DNA of 64,000 nucleotides from Luteibacter pinisoli (GTDB taxonomy: Bacteria > Pseudomonadota > Gammaproteobacteria > Xanthomonadales > Rhodanobacteraceae): positions 310,001-374,000 of the forward strand of contig NZ_CP041046.1 of assembly GCF_006385595.1 (NCBI RefSeq). Reading direction: 5' to 3'. The position numbers and the translations under genes are program-made. Of the stretch, positions 53,461 through 62,068 are shown piece after piece (within the stretch, counting starts at the first letter, position 1; each line of letters starts with the position of its first letter). Below the pieces are notes generated by a model. It did not search any database. It was given only the letters and a program-made list of their open reading frames with translations, and was not told where the DNA came from.

Positions 53461-53490
53461 TGTAGGGGTTCTTCGTCGCTGCGTGTAGGG
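53461..53490 (-). promoter_or_regulatory. Direct CCCTACA repeats before the hypothetical gene
   Basis: On the minus strand CCCTACA (53490-53484) and CCCCTACA (53468-53461) are direct repeats 23 bases apart, the second running into a CATAAT -10-like hexamer. The element is the same as the CCTACA/TGTAGG half-sites at 43024-43073. Confidence 0.4.
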
Positions 53491-53541
53491 ATATCAGCGC
53501 CCATGGATTACCGGGTCGGCGTCATGCATGGCGCTGGCTGA

Positions 53542-54129
53542 TCAGGCGTCGCGATGCTTTCCGTGATATCCAGCAAACATGGCGCGGATGCGGGCCATGT
53601 CGGCCTCGGGATCGTCGGTGGCGTGCACGAGCGGGCCGAGCGTGAAGGTCTTCGTCGGATAGTCGATGAAGACCGGCTGGATCGCCACGTTGGTCGCGCG
53701 GGCGATGCGGAGGAAGCCGGACTTCCATTGTTTCACTGCCTTACGCGTGCCTTCCGGGGTGATGCCGAGCCAGAGCTTGTCGCTGGCGTCGAAGCGCTGG
53801 ACCATCTGGTCAACGATGTTCGTAGCCGCCTTGCGGTCGATCGGGATGAGGCGCAGCCAGCGCACGATGGGGCCGAGCGGGCCGTCGAGCACTTCGCGTT
53901 TGATCATCACGCCGAGATCCAGCCGGATGGCCTGGAGCATCAGCAAGCCGTACACGCCGTCCCAATAGGACGAGTGCGGTGCGCCGATCAGGATCAGCTT
54001 TTTCTCATTCGGTAGTTCGCCGACGAGGCGCCAGCCGGTGCGCTTTATCGCCCAGCGGCAGAGGCGCCGGAATCGTGAGTCAGGTAGCCGCGGGACATTC
54101 GGCGTGAGACTGGACGGCTCGCCGTTCAC
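53542..54129 (-). CDS. PlsC-like 1-acylglycerol-3-phosphate acyltransferase
   Basis: 195-residue cytosolic-face acyltransferase. Catalytic HX4D in GAPHSSYWDGVYG and the phosphate-binding TPEGTRKAVKQWKSGF; RWLRLIPIDR is also typical. It lacks an obvious membrane helix. GTG start sharing GTGA with arfB. Substrate not certain: lysophosphatidate or another lysolipid. Confidence 0.82.
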   Translation of the reverse strand: MNGEPSSLTPNVPRLPDSRFRRLCRWAIKRTGWRLVGELPNEKKLILIGAPHSSYWDGVYGLLMLQAIRLDLGVMIKREVLDGPLGPIVRWLRLIPIDRKAATNIVDQMVQRFDASDKLWLGITPEGTRKAVKQWKSGFLRIARATNVAIQPVFIDYPTKTFTLGPLVHATDDPEADMARIRAMFAGYHGKHRDA

Positions 54130-54548
54130 TCGCGGCTCCAGTCGCGCGAACGCGTGCGCTTGGTCTGGCTGCGCTGGGCCTTGCCTACCAGGCGGCGCTC
54201 TTTCGAGGCGCGCGTCGGCTTGGTGGCCAGGCGCTTCTTCGGCACGAGCGTCGCCGCAAAGATGATCTCCACCAGGCGCTCGCGGGCATCGTCGCGGTTA
54301 CGCGCCTGGTCGCGAAAGCGGCGCGCCTGGATCACCAGCACGCCGGCGTCGGTCATCCGGCGATCGCGGCGCGCCAGCAGGCGCTCGCGCACCTCGTCCG
54401 GCAGCGAGGGCGAGCTGGCGACGTCAAAACGAAGCTCCACGGCACTTTCCGTCCGGTTGACGTGCTGGCCACCGGGGCCGTCGGCGCGCGTGAAGCGCTC
54501 GACCAGTTCGGTCTCGGAAATCGTGATGGAAGGCGTGACGGTAAGCAT
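54126..54548 (-). CDS. arfB: Peptidyl-tRNA hydrolase ArfB (ribosome rescue)
   Basis: 140-residue release-factor-like protein that frees ribosomes stalled without a stop codon. Catalytic GGQ in ADGPGGQHVNRTES and a basic C-terminal tail (KKRLATKPTRASKERRLVGK) that enters the empty mRNA channel. I start at ATG 54548 (MLTVTPSITISETEL), giving the E. coli YaeJ length. ssrA is not in the window. Confidence 0.93.
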   Translation of the reverse strand: MLTVTPSITISETELVERFTRADGPGGQHVNRTESAVELRFDVASSPSLPDEVRERLLARRDRRMTDAGVLVIQARRFRDQARNRDDARERLVEIIFAATLVPKKRLATKPTRASKERRLVGKAQRSQTKRTRSRDWSRE

Positions 54549-54620
54549 GATGGAAGCGGATTCTAGCAGCGTGACGGTAAGGGTCATGACGCGCTGCAAG
54601 CTGCGCGGGTGGCGAGAGAC

Positions 54621-55349
54621 CTAGGACGAAGCCGCTGAGATGCCCACCGCACCCAGCGCGTCGGTCCAGCCGAATCGGGAAAAAACCCGTTGCATCGTGT
54701 CATCGATCGACGCGCTGATCGCCAGGTCGGCGCCCGTTCGGGGGTGGGTAAACGTCAGCCTCTCCGCATGCAGCAACAGCCGGTGCGAACTGAAGTGCTG
54801 CTTGAACAGGCGGTTGTGGTCGCCGCGGCCGTGCTGGCTGTCGCCGACGATCGGATGATGGATATGAGCGAAGTGCTTGCGGATCTGGCGGAAACGGCCC
54901 GTGCGCGGTTCGGCCAGCATCAGCGCGTAGCGTTGCTTGTCGTAGCGGCCCAGCGGGATGTCGACCTCAACCGTGGCGAGACGGCGGTAGTCGGTGCTGG
55001 CCTCGCGGCGTGGGCCGGTATCGCGGGAGCCGGGCAGGGCGTAGTCGATGGTGCCTTCTTCGGGGTCGGGCCATCCACGCACCACGGCGAGGTACCGCTT
55101 GCTCACCGTGCGGCCCATGAACTGCTCACCGAGCAGGCTGGCGACTTCCGATGAGCGGGCAACGAGCAGGACGCCGGATGTCGCACGGTCCAGCCGGTGG
55201 GCCAGGTGCAGGCGCCCATCGACCTGCTCGCGGAGCAGGTCGATGAGGAACGCATCATCCGGGCCCACAAACTTGGAACGATGCACCGCGAGGTTTGCGG
55301 GCTTGTTGACGGCGACGATGTCGTCGTCCTGGTAAAGAATCTCAAGCAT
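54621..55349 (-). CDS. truC: tRNA pseudouridine(65) synthase TruC-type
   Basis: 242-residue RluA-family pseudouridine synthase. It opens LEILYQDDDIVAVNKPANLAVHRS; the catalytic Asp is in HRLDRATSGVLL; RTGRFRQIRKHFAHIHHPIVGDSQHG is close to TruC. The start at 55349 is 7 bases downstream of the ubiB stop. RluC/RluD-type specificity is less likely because no S4 domain is present. Confidence 0.9.
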   Translation of the reverse strand: MLEILYQDDDIVAVNKPANLAVHRSKFVGPDDAFLIDLLREQVDGRLHLAHRLDRATSGVLLVARSSEVASLLGEQFMGRTVSKRYLAVVRGWPDPEEGTIDYALPGSRDTGPRREASTDYRRLATVEVDIPLGRYDKQRYALMLAEPRTGRFRQIRKHFAHIHHPIVGDSQHGRGDHNRLFKQHFSSHRLLLHAERLTFTHPRTGADLAISASIDDTMQRVFSRFGWTDALGAVGISAASS

Positions 55350-55356
55350 GCGGGGT

Positions 55357-57006
55357 TCAGGCGTTCCGGCGCGGCCAGCCGGCCAGGAAGGCCACGACGC
55401 CGAGCACGGCGGCGACCACCGCCGGCCACAGGCCACGCGGCGCCAGCGTGCCGACGAGCGCGGCACAGATAAGCAGCGAGGAGCCGAGCATCCCGCAGGC
55501 CAGCAAGCGGCGGGTGCGCCGCGCTTCCTCGTGGGCCTGCAGCAACGCGCGCGGATCCGCGATCTCGCGGCGCTCACCGCTCGCCACCTGACGCAGTGCG
55601 TCGCGCACCAGCTCCGGCACGCGGGGCGCGGTGTGGATCCACTCCGGCAGGCGGCGGCGTACGTCGCGCAGCGTGGAGCGCAGGCTGTAACGCTCGCGCA
55701 GGATGCGCCGAAGCACCGGGTGCGCCACGGCCCAGATGTCGATCTCCGGATCGAGCATGCGGCCGACGCCTTCGATGTTCAGCAGCGTCTTCTGCAGCAG
55801 GATCAGCTGCGGCTGCAGGGTGAGTTCGAATCGGCGCGCCGTCTGGAAGAGCTTCACCACCAGCTCGGCGATGGAGATCTGCGAGAGCGGACGCGTGAAG
55901 TACGGCTCGCACACGGTACGCACGGCCGCTTCGAGCTCATCCAGTCGGATGGTCGACGGCATCCAGCCCGCGGCGACGTGCAGCTGCGCGATGCGCGCGT
56001 AGTCGCGTTCGAACAGGGCGATGAAGTTCTCGGCGAGCCAGTACTGGTCGGCTTCGGGCAGCGAACCCATGATCCCGAAATCCAGCGCTATGAAGCGCGG
56101 CTCGTCCACGCGGGCGGTATCCACCCAGATGTTGCCCGGGTGCGCGTCGGCGTGGAAGAAGTTGTCGCGGAACACCTGCTCGTAGAACAGGCGCACGCCC
56201 TTCTCGGCGAGGTACTTGCGATCGAGTCCGGCGGCATCGATGGCGGCGATGTCATCCGCACTCACGCCGCGCACGCGCTCAAGCGTCAGCGCGCCCTGGG
56301 TGCTCAGGTCCCAGATCACTTCCGGCACATAGAGGTCGACGCCGCTGGCGAAGTTGCGACGGAGCAGGCTGGCACTGGCGCCTTCGCGCTGCAGGTCCAG
56401 CTCGTTGTCGAGCATCTTCTCCACTTCCGCCACCACTTCCAGCGGGCGGATCTTGTCGGCGTTGGGGTGCCAGCGCTGGGCCAGTTCGCCGAGCGAATGC
56501 AGCAGGGCGATGTCGCGCGCGATGCGTTTGTCGATGCCGGGGCGAAGCACCTTGACCACCACCTCGCGGCCGTCGTGCAGCGTCGCCGCATGCACCTGGG
56601 CGATCGAGGCGGAGGCCAGCGGGGTTTCGTCGAAGGACGCGTAAAGCGTCGCGACCGGGGCACGCAGTTCGCGCTCCACAATCGCGCGTGCTTCCGCGCC
56701 GGGGAACGGCGGCACCTGGTCCTGCAGCAGGGCCAGTTCATCGGCGACGTCGGCAGGTACCAGGTCGCGGCGTGTCGACAGCACCTGTCCGGCCTTGACG
56801 AAGATCGGGCCGAGCTCGGTCAGCGCCAGGCGCAGGCGCGCACCGCGAGGCAGTCCGCGCACATCCACCGGCGTGCCGGGGAAGAACGGACGCACCAGCT
56901 TCAACGGCCGGTAAAGGTGGGCACCCTCGACGAGCTCGTCGAGCTGGTACTTCAACAGGATGGCGGCAACGCGCAGCAGGCGCGGGACAAGGCGCAGCGG
57001 CGTCAT
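55357..57006 (-). CDS. ubiB: Ubiquinone biosynthesis kinase-like protein UbiB
   Basis: 549-residue atypical kinase (ABC1/ADCK/COQ8 family) needed for ubiquinone biosynthesis. KxGQ motif in FVKAGQVLSTRRDLVP, Ala-rich loop ASASIAQVHAA, catalytic NFFHADAHPGNI and metal-binding ALDFGIMG. Two C-terminal membrane segments (about 500-518 and 525-543). ATGA overlap with ubiJ. Confidence 0.95.
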   Translation of the reverse strand: MTPLRLVPRLLRVAAILLKYQLDELVEGAHLYRPLKLVRPFFPGTPVDVRGLPRGARLRLALTELGPIFVKAGQVLSTRRDLVPADVADELALLQDQVPPFPGAEARAIVERELRAPVATLYASFDETPLASASIAQVHAATLHDGREVVVKVLRPGIDKRIARDIALLHSLGELAQRWHPNADKIRPLEVVAEVEKMLDNELDLQREGASASLLRRNFASGVDLYVPEVIWDLSTQGALTLERVRGVSADDIAAIDAAGLDRKYLAEKGVRLFYEQVFRDNFFHADAHPGNIWVDTARVDEPRFIALDFGIMGSLPEADQYWLAENFIALFERDYARIAQLHVAAGWMPSTIRLDELEAAVRTVCEPYFTRPLSQISIAELVVKLFQTARRFELTLQPQLILLQKTLLNIEGVGRMLDPEIDIWAVAHPVLRRILRERYSLRSTLRDVRRRLPEWIHTAPRVPELVRDALRQVASGERREIADPRALLQAHEEARRTRRLLACGMLGSSLLICAALVGTLAPRGLWPAVVAAVLGVVAFLAGWPRRNA

Positions 57007-57671
57007 GCCCGGTTCCCCTTCAGCGTGCGCTCCAGCCGGGCAAGGCGTGCTTCCAGGCGCTCGGTGCGTTCGCGCACGGTATCCACGCCATCGAGGAAGG
57101 CGTCGACCTCGCCCGGTGCCACGGCCACGCGGCCTTCGTCGCGCAGCCAGTCGGCGCCGTCTTCCACAAGGTGCCGGCCGGACTCGCGTGCATGCGCCAG
57201 TCCTTCGCGCAGGGCCTTGGCCAGCGCCACGCCGAGGGTGTCGCCGAAGGTCTTGGCGAAGGCTTCCTCCACGTCGGGGGCGTACTGGCGCGCGAGGCGC
57301 TCCAGGCGGCGGGCGAGTTCCGCGTCGCCGGCGATATCGACCTTGCCGGGGGCCACGCCGTCATCGTCGCGGCGCATCGCCATGGCGAGCAGGCTGCCGG
57401 GAGACGCGGTGACGCGCAGGCTCCCGCCATCTTCCGGTGGGCCCACCCGCAGGCGGCCCTTCTCCACGCTGATCCTAAGCGCCAGCTCGGGGCCGGAAAG
57501 ATGGACCTGCACGCTGCGACCGTCGAGCACGTCGAGGCGGCTGCGGGTATCCGGGTCGAGATCGACGGCGCGGTTAAGCGCGGCCTCCATGGCACGGCCG
57601 GCAAGGACGCGCAGGGGGCGGGGCAGGAAGCGGTTGGGGCCAGCGTCGGCCGGGGAGCGGTCGGGGGTCAT
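57003..57671 (-). CDS. ubiJ: Ubiquinone biosynthesis accessory factor UbiJ
   Basis: 222 residues with an N-terminal SCP2 lipid-binding domain (about 20-120, HLSGPELALRISVEKGRLRV) and a C-terminal coiled coil (ERTERLEARLARLERTLK) that contacts UbiK. It scaffolds the soluble Ubi metabolon. The normal ubiE gene is not upstream here. Confidence 0.9.
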   Translation of the reverse strand: MTPDRSPADAGPNRFLPRPLRVLAGRAMEAALNRAVDLDPDTRSRLDVLDGRSVQVHLSGPELALRISVEKGRLRVGPPEDGGSLRVTASPGSLLAMAMRRDDDGVAPGKVDIAGDAELARRLERLARQYAPDVEEAFAKTFGDTLGVALAKALREGLAHARESGRHLVEDGADWLRDEGRVAVAPGEVDAFLDGVDTVRERTERLEARLARLERTLKGNRA

Positions 57672-57722
57672 GCACCGATTGTAGCCGGTGACCCTCCACG
57701 CGACGTATCCGTGATGTCGCGG

Positions 57723-58187
57723 CTAGCCCGCGCCGTCAAAGCCCGCCTGGCGCCAGGTCTCGAACACCGCCACCGCCACCGCGTTGGAGAGGTTGAGGCT
57801 GCGGTTGCCCGGGCGCATGGGCAGCCGGATGCGCTGCGGTTCCGGGATGGCGTCCAGCACGTCGTCGGGCAGGCCCGCCGTCTCGCAGCCAAACAGCAGC
57901 GCATCACCCTCGGCGTAGGTCACGTCCGTATGCAGGTGGCGGCCACGCGTGGAGAACGCGAAGACGCGGGGCTGGCCAAGGGCGGCAAAGCAGGTGGCGA
58001 GGTCGTCGTGCACGGCGACCGGGGCGAACTCGTGGTAGTCCAGGCCCGCGCGGCGCAACCGCGTGTCGTCCAGCTCGAAGCCAAGCGGGCGGATCAGGTG
58101 AAGCGTCGCGCCGGTGTTGGCGCACAGACGGATCACGTTACCGGTGTTGGGCGGAATCTCGGGGCGAAACAGGATGACGTGGGGCAT
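57723..58187 (-). CDS. trmL: tRNA (cytidine(34)-2'-O)-methyltransferase TrmL
   Basis: 154-residue SPOUT methyltransferase acting at the wobble base of tRNA-Leu. Opening VILFRPEIPPNTGNVIRLCANTG and knot motifs LLFGCETAGLPDDVL and IRLPMRPGNRSLNLSNAVAV are characteristic. ATG start at 58187. Confidence 0.95.
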   Translation of the reverse strand: MPHVILFRPEIPPNTGNVIRLCANTGATLHLIRPLGFELDDTRLRRAGLDYHEFAPVAVHDDLATCFAALGQPRVFAFSTRGRHLHTDVTYAEGDALLFGCETAGLPDDVLDAIPEPQRIRLPMRPGNRSLNLSNAVAVAVFETWRQAGFDGAG

Positions 58188-58194
58188 GCCCCCA

Positions 58195-58395
58195 TTATGA
58201 CGCCGCGCGCGGGCAAACGATGCCATCCGGGGGCAGGGCGCAACCGCTGGCGGCGGCCGTGGCCGAACCGACGACACCCTTGCTGGCCAGCTGCACCGGG
58301 TTGCCCTGGTAGGTGAGGATGTTGCCGAGGATCAGGCCGCAGACCAGCATCGAGGCCACCAGCAGGCTACGCAGGACGAGGAGTTCGTGTTTCAT
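58195..58395 (-). CDS. Small membrane-anchored protein with two cysteines
   Basis: 66-residue hypothetical protein: hydrophobic segment at about residues 5-26 (LVLRSLLVASMLVCGLILG) then a short polar tail with GCALPPDGIVC. Function unknown. It ends 8 bases before trmL and could be co-transcribed. Confidence 0.55.
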   Translation of the reverse strand: MKHELLVLRSLLVASMLVCGLILGNILTYQGNPVQLASKGVVGSATAAASGCALPPDGIVCPRAAS

Positions 58396-58527
58396 GACAT
58401 CGGTTCCTTTGATGGGTGGGGCGGGTGCCCCGGGGCGTGTCTAGTAACGCAAACCCCGTGCCATGCTTTTAGAGGCGGCAATCAGCTGATTCGTATGAGG
58501 TTTGTCAGGTCGTTCTGATTCCCCACA

Positions 58528-58603
58528 GTGTCCGCGGACACCCGGGCGCCGCGGGCGGACACCGTCCGGTCACGTGTTTTGTTGCGCATTGCGTCCGATG
58601 GAC
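58528..58603. promoter_or_regulatory. Three GTCC/GGAC inverted repeats (candidate operators)
   Basis: GTGTCCGCGGACAC (58528-58541, perfect 14-base palindrome), CGGACACCGTCCG (58556-58568) and GTCCGATGGAC (58593-58603) all use GTCC/GGAC half-sites within 76 bases, between the small membrane protein gene and the M16 peptidase. The rest of this 262-base gap shows no gene. Confidence 0.5.
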
Positions 58604-58657
58604 CGCAACGGCTAGCCTCAGGGAGTGACGGGCCATGAAGGCCCTGAGGAGCCGTGC

Positions 58658-61558
58658 ATGAAGAAACGCCTCGCCCTGCTAGCCGCAGGGATGATGACCG
58701 TCGTCGGTGCTGCCTCGGCGGCATCCACCTCCACCGACGCCATCCCCGATATCCCCTACACCCGCTTCCAGCTGCCCAACGGCCTCACCGTCGTCGTGCA
58801 CGAAGACCACAAGGCGCCCATCGTCGCGGTCAGCGTCTGGTACCACGTGGGGTCGGCGGATGAGCCGGTAGGCAAGACGGGCTTCGCGCATCTCTTCGAG
58901 CACCTGATGTTCTCCGGCTCGGAGAACCACAAGGGCACGTACTTCAAGCCGTTCGAGCCTGCCGGCGCCACCGACCTCAATGGCACCACCTGGTTCGACC
59001 GCACCAACTACTTCGAAACCGTGCCGACCACGGCCGTCGACATGGCCCTGTGGATGGAATCGGACCGCATGGGCCACCTGCTGGGCGCCATCGGCCAGAA
59101 GGAACTGGATACCCAGCGCGGCGTGGTCCAGAACGAAAAGCGCCAGGACGAAAACCGTCCCTACGGGCGCGTGGACGAGAACATCCTCGTCAACACGTAT
59201 CCGGCGAACCACCCGTACCACCACGACACCATCGGCTCCATGGCCGACCTGGATGCCGCGTCGCTGGCCGACGTGAAGAAGTGGTTCAACGATTACTACG
59301 GCGCCGCTAACACCACCCTGGTGCTGGCCGGTGACATCACCGTCGCCCAGGCGAAGGCCAAGGCCGAGAAGTACTTCGGTGACATTCCGGCCGGCCCGCC
59401 GGTGCCGCGCCAGCAGGCGTGGATCACGCCGCTGGCCGCCGACACCCGCGCCGTGCAGCACGACCAGGTGGCACAGACCCGCATCGTGCGCACGTGGATC
59501 GCCCCGCAGCTGGGCACCGACGACGCCGTGGGCCTGGACCTCGCCACCACCGTGCTCGGCGGCGGCAAGACCTCGCGCCTGTACCAGCGCCTGGTTTACC
59601 AGGACAAGCTGGCCGACGACGTCAGCATCGGCATCTCGCCGTTTGCCCTGGCCAGCCAGGTGCAGTTGCAGGTGGACGTAAAGAAGGGCGTCGACCCGAA
59701 GAAGGTGGAAGCCGCCGTCGCCGAGGTGATGAACGACTTCCTCGCCAAGGGGCCGACCGATGATGAGCTGGCCCGCGCCAAGGTCACCAATCGCGCCGGC
59801 TTCGTCCGTGGCCTGGAGAAGGTCGGCGGCCGCGGCGGCAAGGCCGTGATCCTCGCCGAAGGCCAGGTGTACCGGAACGATCCCGAGGCCTACAAGAAAG
59901 ACCTCCAGCGTGCCGATGCCGCCACCGTGGCCTCGATCCTTTCCACGTCGAAGACCTGGCTCGGCAAGGGCAGCTACACGCTGACCATCCTTCCCGCGGC
60001 ACCCGGCTTCGATCCGGCCGCGGAAGACAAGGCGGTGAAGGGCCTCGCGGATGCGAGCGGCCGACCCGCGGCCGTGCTGCCGGCGGCAAAGACCTACACC
60101 GTCGCCAAGTCCCAGGTGGATCGCGCCAGCGGCGTGCCGTCGGTCGATACCTTCCCGGACCTCTCGTTCCCGAAACTGCAGCGCGGCAAGCTGAAGAACG
60201 GTATCGAAGTGGTGCTGGCCGAACGCCACACCATCCCGGTGACCCACGTGCAACTGCTGTTCGATGCGGGCTACGCCGCCGACCAGGGGCGCAAGCTCGG
60301 CACCGCCAGCTTTACCTCGCAGCTGCTCGAGGAGAGCACGAAGTCGCTGGATTCCGTCGAAGTGGCACGTCGCAAGGAGCGCCTCGGCGCCATCGTCGGC
60401 GCCAGCTGCTCGCTGGACACCTGCAGCGTCGCGCTGAATGCCCTGAACAGTGACCTGCAGCCCTCGCTCGACCTGTTCGCCGATATCGTCCGCAACCCGG
60501 CGTTCAAGGCCGATGACATCGAGCGCGTGCGCGGCCAGTGGATCGCCGGCATCGCCCAGGAAAAGACCGAGCCGGAAGGCATCGCCCTGCGTTCGCTGCC
60601 GCCGCTGCTATACGGAAAGAACCACGCCTACGGCATCCCCTTCACCGGCAGCGGCACGGAGAAGGCGATTGCTTCGCTGACGGCGGCGGACCTGGCCGCG
60701 TTCCAGCGCGACTACCTGCGCCCGGACAACGTCCGCATCCTCGTCGCGGGCGACACCACGCTGGCGGCGATCCTGCCGCAGCTGGATGCCGCGTTCGGTG
60801 ACTGGAAAGCCCCGGCCACGGCCGTGCCGAAGAAGAACATCGGCACGGTGGCGGTGCAGACCAAGCCGCGCGTGTACCTCATCAACCGCACCGATGCGTC
60901 GCAGTCGCTCGTGCTGGCGGGCCTGCTCGCGCCCTCCACGAAGGCGGATGACGCCCTCGCCCTCGGCATCGCCAACGGGGCCTTCGGCGGCAGCTTCACC
61001 TCGCGCCTCAACATGAACCTGCGCGAGGACAAGCGCTGGGCCTATGGCGCCGGCAGCATCCTGACCGATGCCCAGGGCCAGCGTCCGGTGCTGCTGTACG
61101 CCCCGGTGCAGACGGACAAGACGGCCGAGTCTGCTGCGGAGATTCTCAAGGAAGCGCGTGAGGTGATCGGCTCGCGGCCCCTGACCGCCGACGAGATTGC
61201 GAAGATTCGTGAGCAGCGCGTGCGTGCCCTGCCCGGTAGCTTCGAAACCGCGTCGTCCGTGCTGGGTGCCATGAACGGCATCCTCATCTACGGGCGCCCC
61301 GACGACTACGTGCAGACGCTGAAGCCGCGCATCGAGGCGGTGGACCAGAAAACGGCGGAAACCGCGTTGTCCGCGGTGATGAAGCCGGATGCGCTTACCT
61401 GGGTGATCGTCGGCGACCTGCGCCAGATCGAAGCCCCGGTGCGCGCCCTGAACCTGGGCACCGTCGAAGTGATCGATGCCGACGGCAAGCCCGCGAAGTC
61501 GCCGGCGAAAGCCCCGGCGAAGGCGGCACCGGCGGCCGCGAAACCGGCTGGCAAGTGA
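58658..61558 (+). CDS. Periplasmic M16-family zinc metallopeptidase (two-domain)
   Basis: 966 residues with a signal peptide (MKKRLALLAAGMMTVVGAASA). First M16 domain has the inverted zinc motif HLFEH (His78, Glu81, His82) and the distal Glu in the NEKRQDENRPYG region; the second copy (from about residue 510, LKNGIEVVLAERHTIPVTHV) lacks HXXEH and is the inactive partner lobe, as in other pitrilysin-type enzymes. A Lys/Ala/Pro-rich tail closes the protein. Likely degrades peptides in the periplasm. Confidence 0.9.
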   Translation: MKKRLALLAAGMMTVVGAASAASTSTDAIPDIPYTRFQLPNGLTVVVHEDHKAPIVAVSVWYHVGSADEPVGKTGFAHLFEHLMFSGSENHKGTYFKPFEPAGATDLNGTTWFDRTNYFETVPTTAVDMALWMESDRMGHLLGAIGQKELDTQRGVVQNEKRQDENRPYGRVDENILVNTYPANHPYHHDTIGSMADLDAASLADVKKWFNDYYGAANTTLVLAGDITVAQAKAKAEKYFGDIPAGPPVPRQQAWITPLAADTRAVQHDQVAQTRIVRTWIAPQLGTDDAVGLDLATTVLGGGKTSRLYQRLVYQDKLADDVSIGISPFALASQVQLQVDVKKGVDPKKVEAAVAEVMNDFLAKGPTDDELARAKVTNRAGFVRGLEKVGGRGGKAVILAEGQVYRNDPEAYKKDLQRADAATVASILSTSKTWLGKGSYTLTILPAAPGFDPAAEDKAVKGLADASGRPAAVLPAAKTYTVAKSQVDRASGVPSVDTFPDLSFPKLQRGKLKNGIEVVLAERHTIPVTHVQLLFDAGYAADQGRKLGTASFTSQLLEESTKSLDSVEVARRKERLGAIVGASCSLDTCSVALNALNSDLQPSLDLFADIVRNPAFKADDIERVRGQWIAGIAQEKTEPEGIALRSLPPLLYGKNHAYGIPFTGSGTEKAIASLTAADLAAFQRDYLRPDNVRILVAGDTTLAAILPQLDAAFGDWKAPATAVPKKNIGTVAVQTKPRVYLINRTDASQSLVLAGLLAPSTKADDALALGIANGAFGGSFTSRLNMNLREDKRWAYGAGSILTDAQGQRPVLLYAPVQTDKTAESAAEILKEAREVIGSRPLTADEIAKIREQRVRALPGSFETASSVLGAMNGILIYGRPDDYVQTLKPRIEAVDQKTAETALSAVMKPDALTWVIVGDLRQIEAPVRALNLGTVEVIDADGKPAKSPAKAPAKAAPAAAKPAGK

Positions 61559-61563
61559 CTGAT

Positions 61564-61606
61564 GCGAAGGCGCGATGAGGATTCTCATCGCGCCTTCGCC
61601 TTCATC
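61564..61606 (+). terminator. 16-bp hairpin after the M16 peptidase
   Basis: Perfect inverted repeat GCGAAGGCGCGATGAG (61564-61579) and CTCATCGCGCCTTCGC (61584-61599), loop GATT, followed only by CTTCATC. Very stable stem with a weak T-tract; likely ends or protects the peptidase mRNA. Confidence 0.65.
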
Positions 61607-61650
61607 GGGCTAGCATGTGCCCCGAACGCGACATCCCCCCGGAGCCACCC

Positions 61651-62067
61651 ATGCGTAAAGCCGTCTTTCTCCTCATCCCCCTCGCCACGCTGGCGCTCAG
61701 TGCCTGCGACTGGGGCATCAAGCTCGACGACAAGGCGCGTAACGTGCGCACGGCGTGGAACGGCGATGTCGGCAGCTGCAAAGACCAGGGCAAGGTGAGC
61801 GTCTCGGTCACCAGCCGCGTTGGCCCGGTGGATCGCAGCGACCTGAAGGTGCGCGATGAACTGGAAGTGCTGGCGCGCAACGAAGCCGCCAAGCTGGGCG
61901 CCGATACGGTGAAGCCGCTGGGCGAGCCGCGCGATGGTTCGCAGGATTGGGGCGCTTACACCTGTGGTAGCCGCGTCGTGGGCCCGCAGGGCAACAACGC
62001 ACCGCCTCCGCCGTCGCAGACCACGACGCCACAGGCCGGTTTCGAAACGGTCCCGCTGAAGAACTGA
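61651..62067 (+). CDS. DUF4156-like lipoprotein
   Basis: 138 residues. Lipobox LSAC with the acylated Cys19 after MRKAVFLLIPLATLALSA. The mature part resembles the DUF4156 family (NEAAKLGADTV, then YTC near the end) and finishes with a Pro/Gln-rich tail. I start at ATG 61651 with CGGAG upstream. Function unknown. Confidence 0.75.
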   Translation: MRKAVFLLIPLATLALSACDWGIKLDDKARNVRTAWNGDVGSCKDQGKVSVSVTSRVGPVDRSDLKVRDELEVLARNEAAKLGADTVKPLGEPRDGSQDWGAYTCGSRVVGPQGNNAPPPPSQTTTPQAGFETVPLKN

Positions 62068-62068
62068 G

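Noticed and set aside
58679..60253. 524-codon minus-strand frame opposite the M16 peptidase
   Set aside because: Antisense shadow of a well-supported peptidase gene; no ribosome site or domain.
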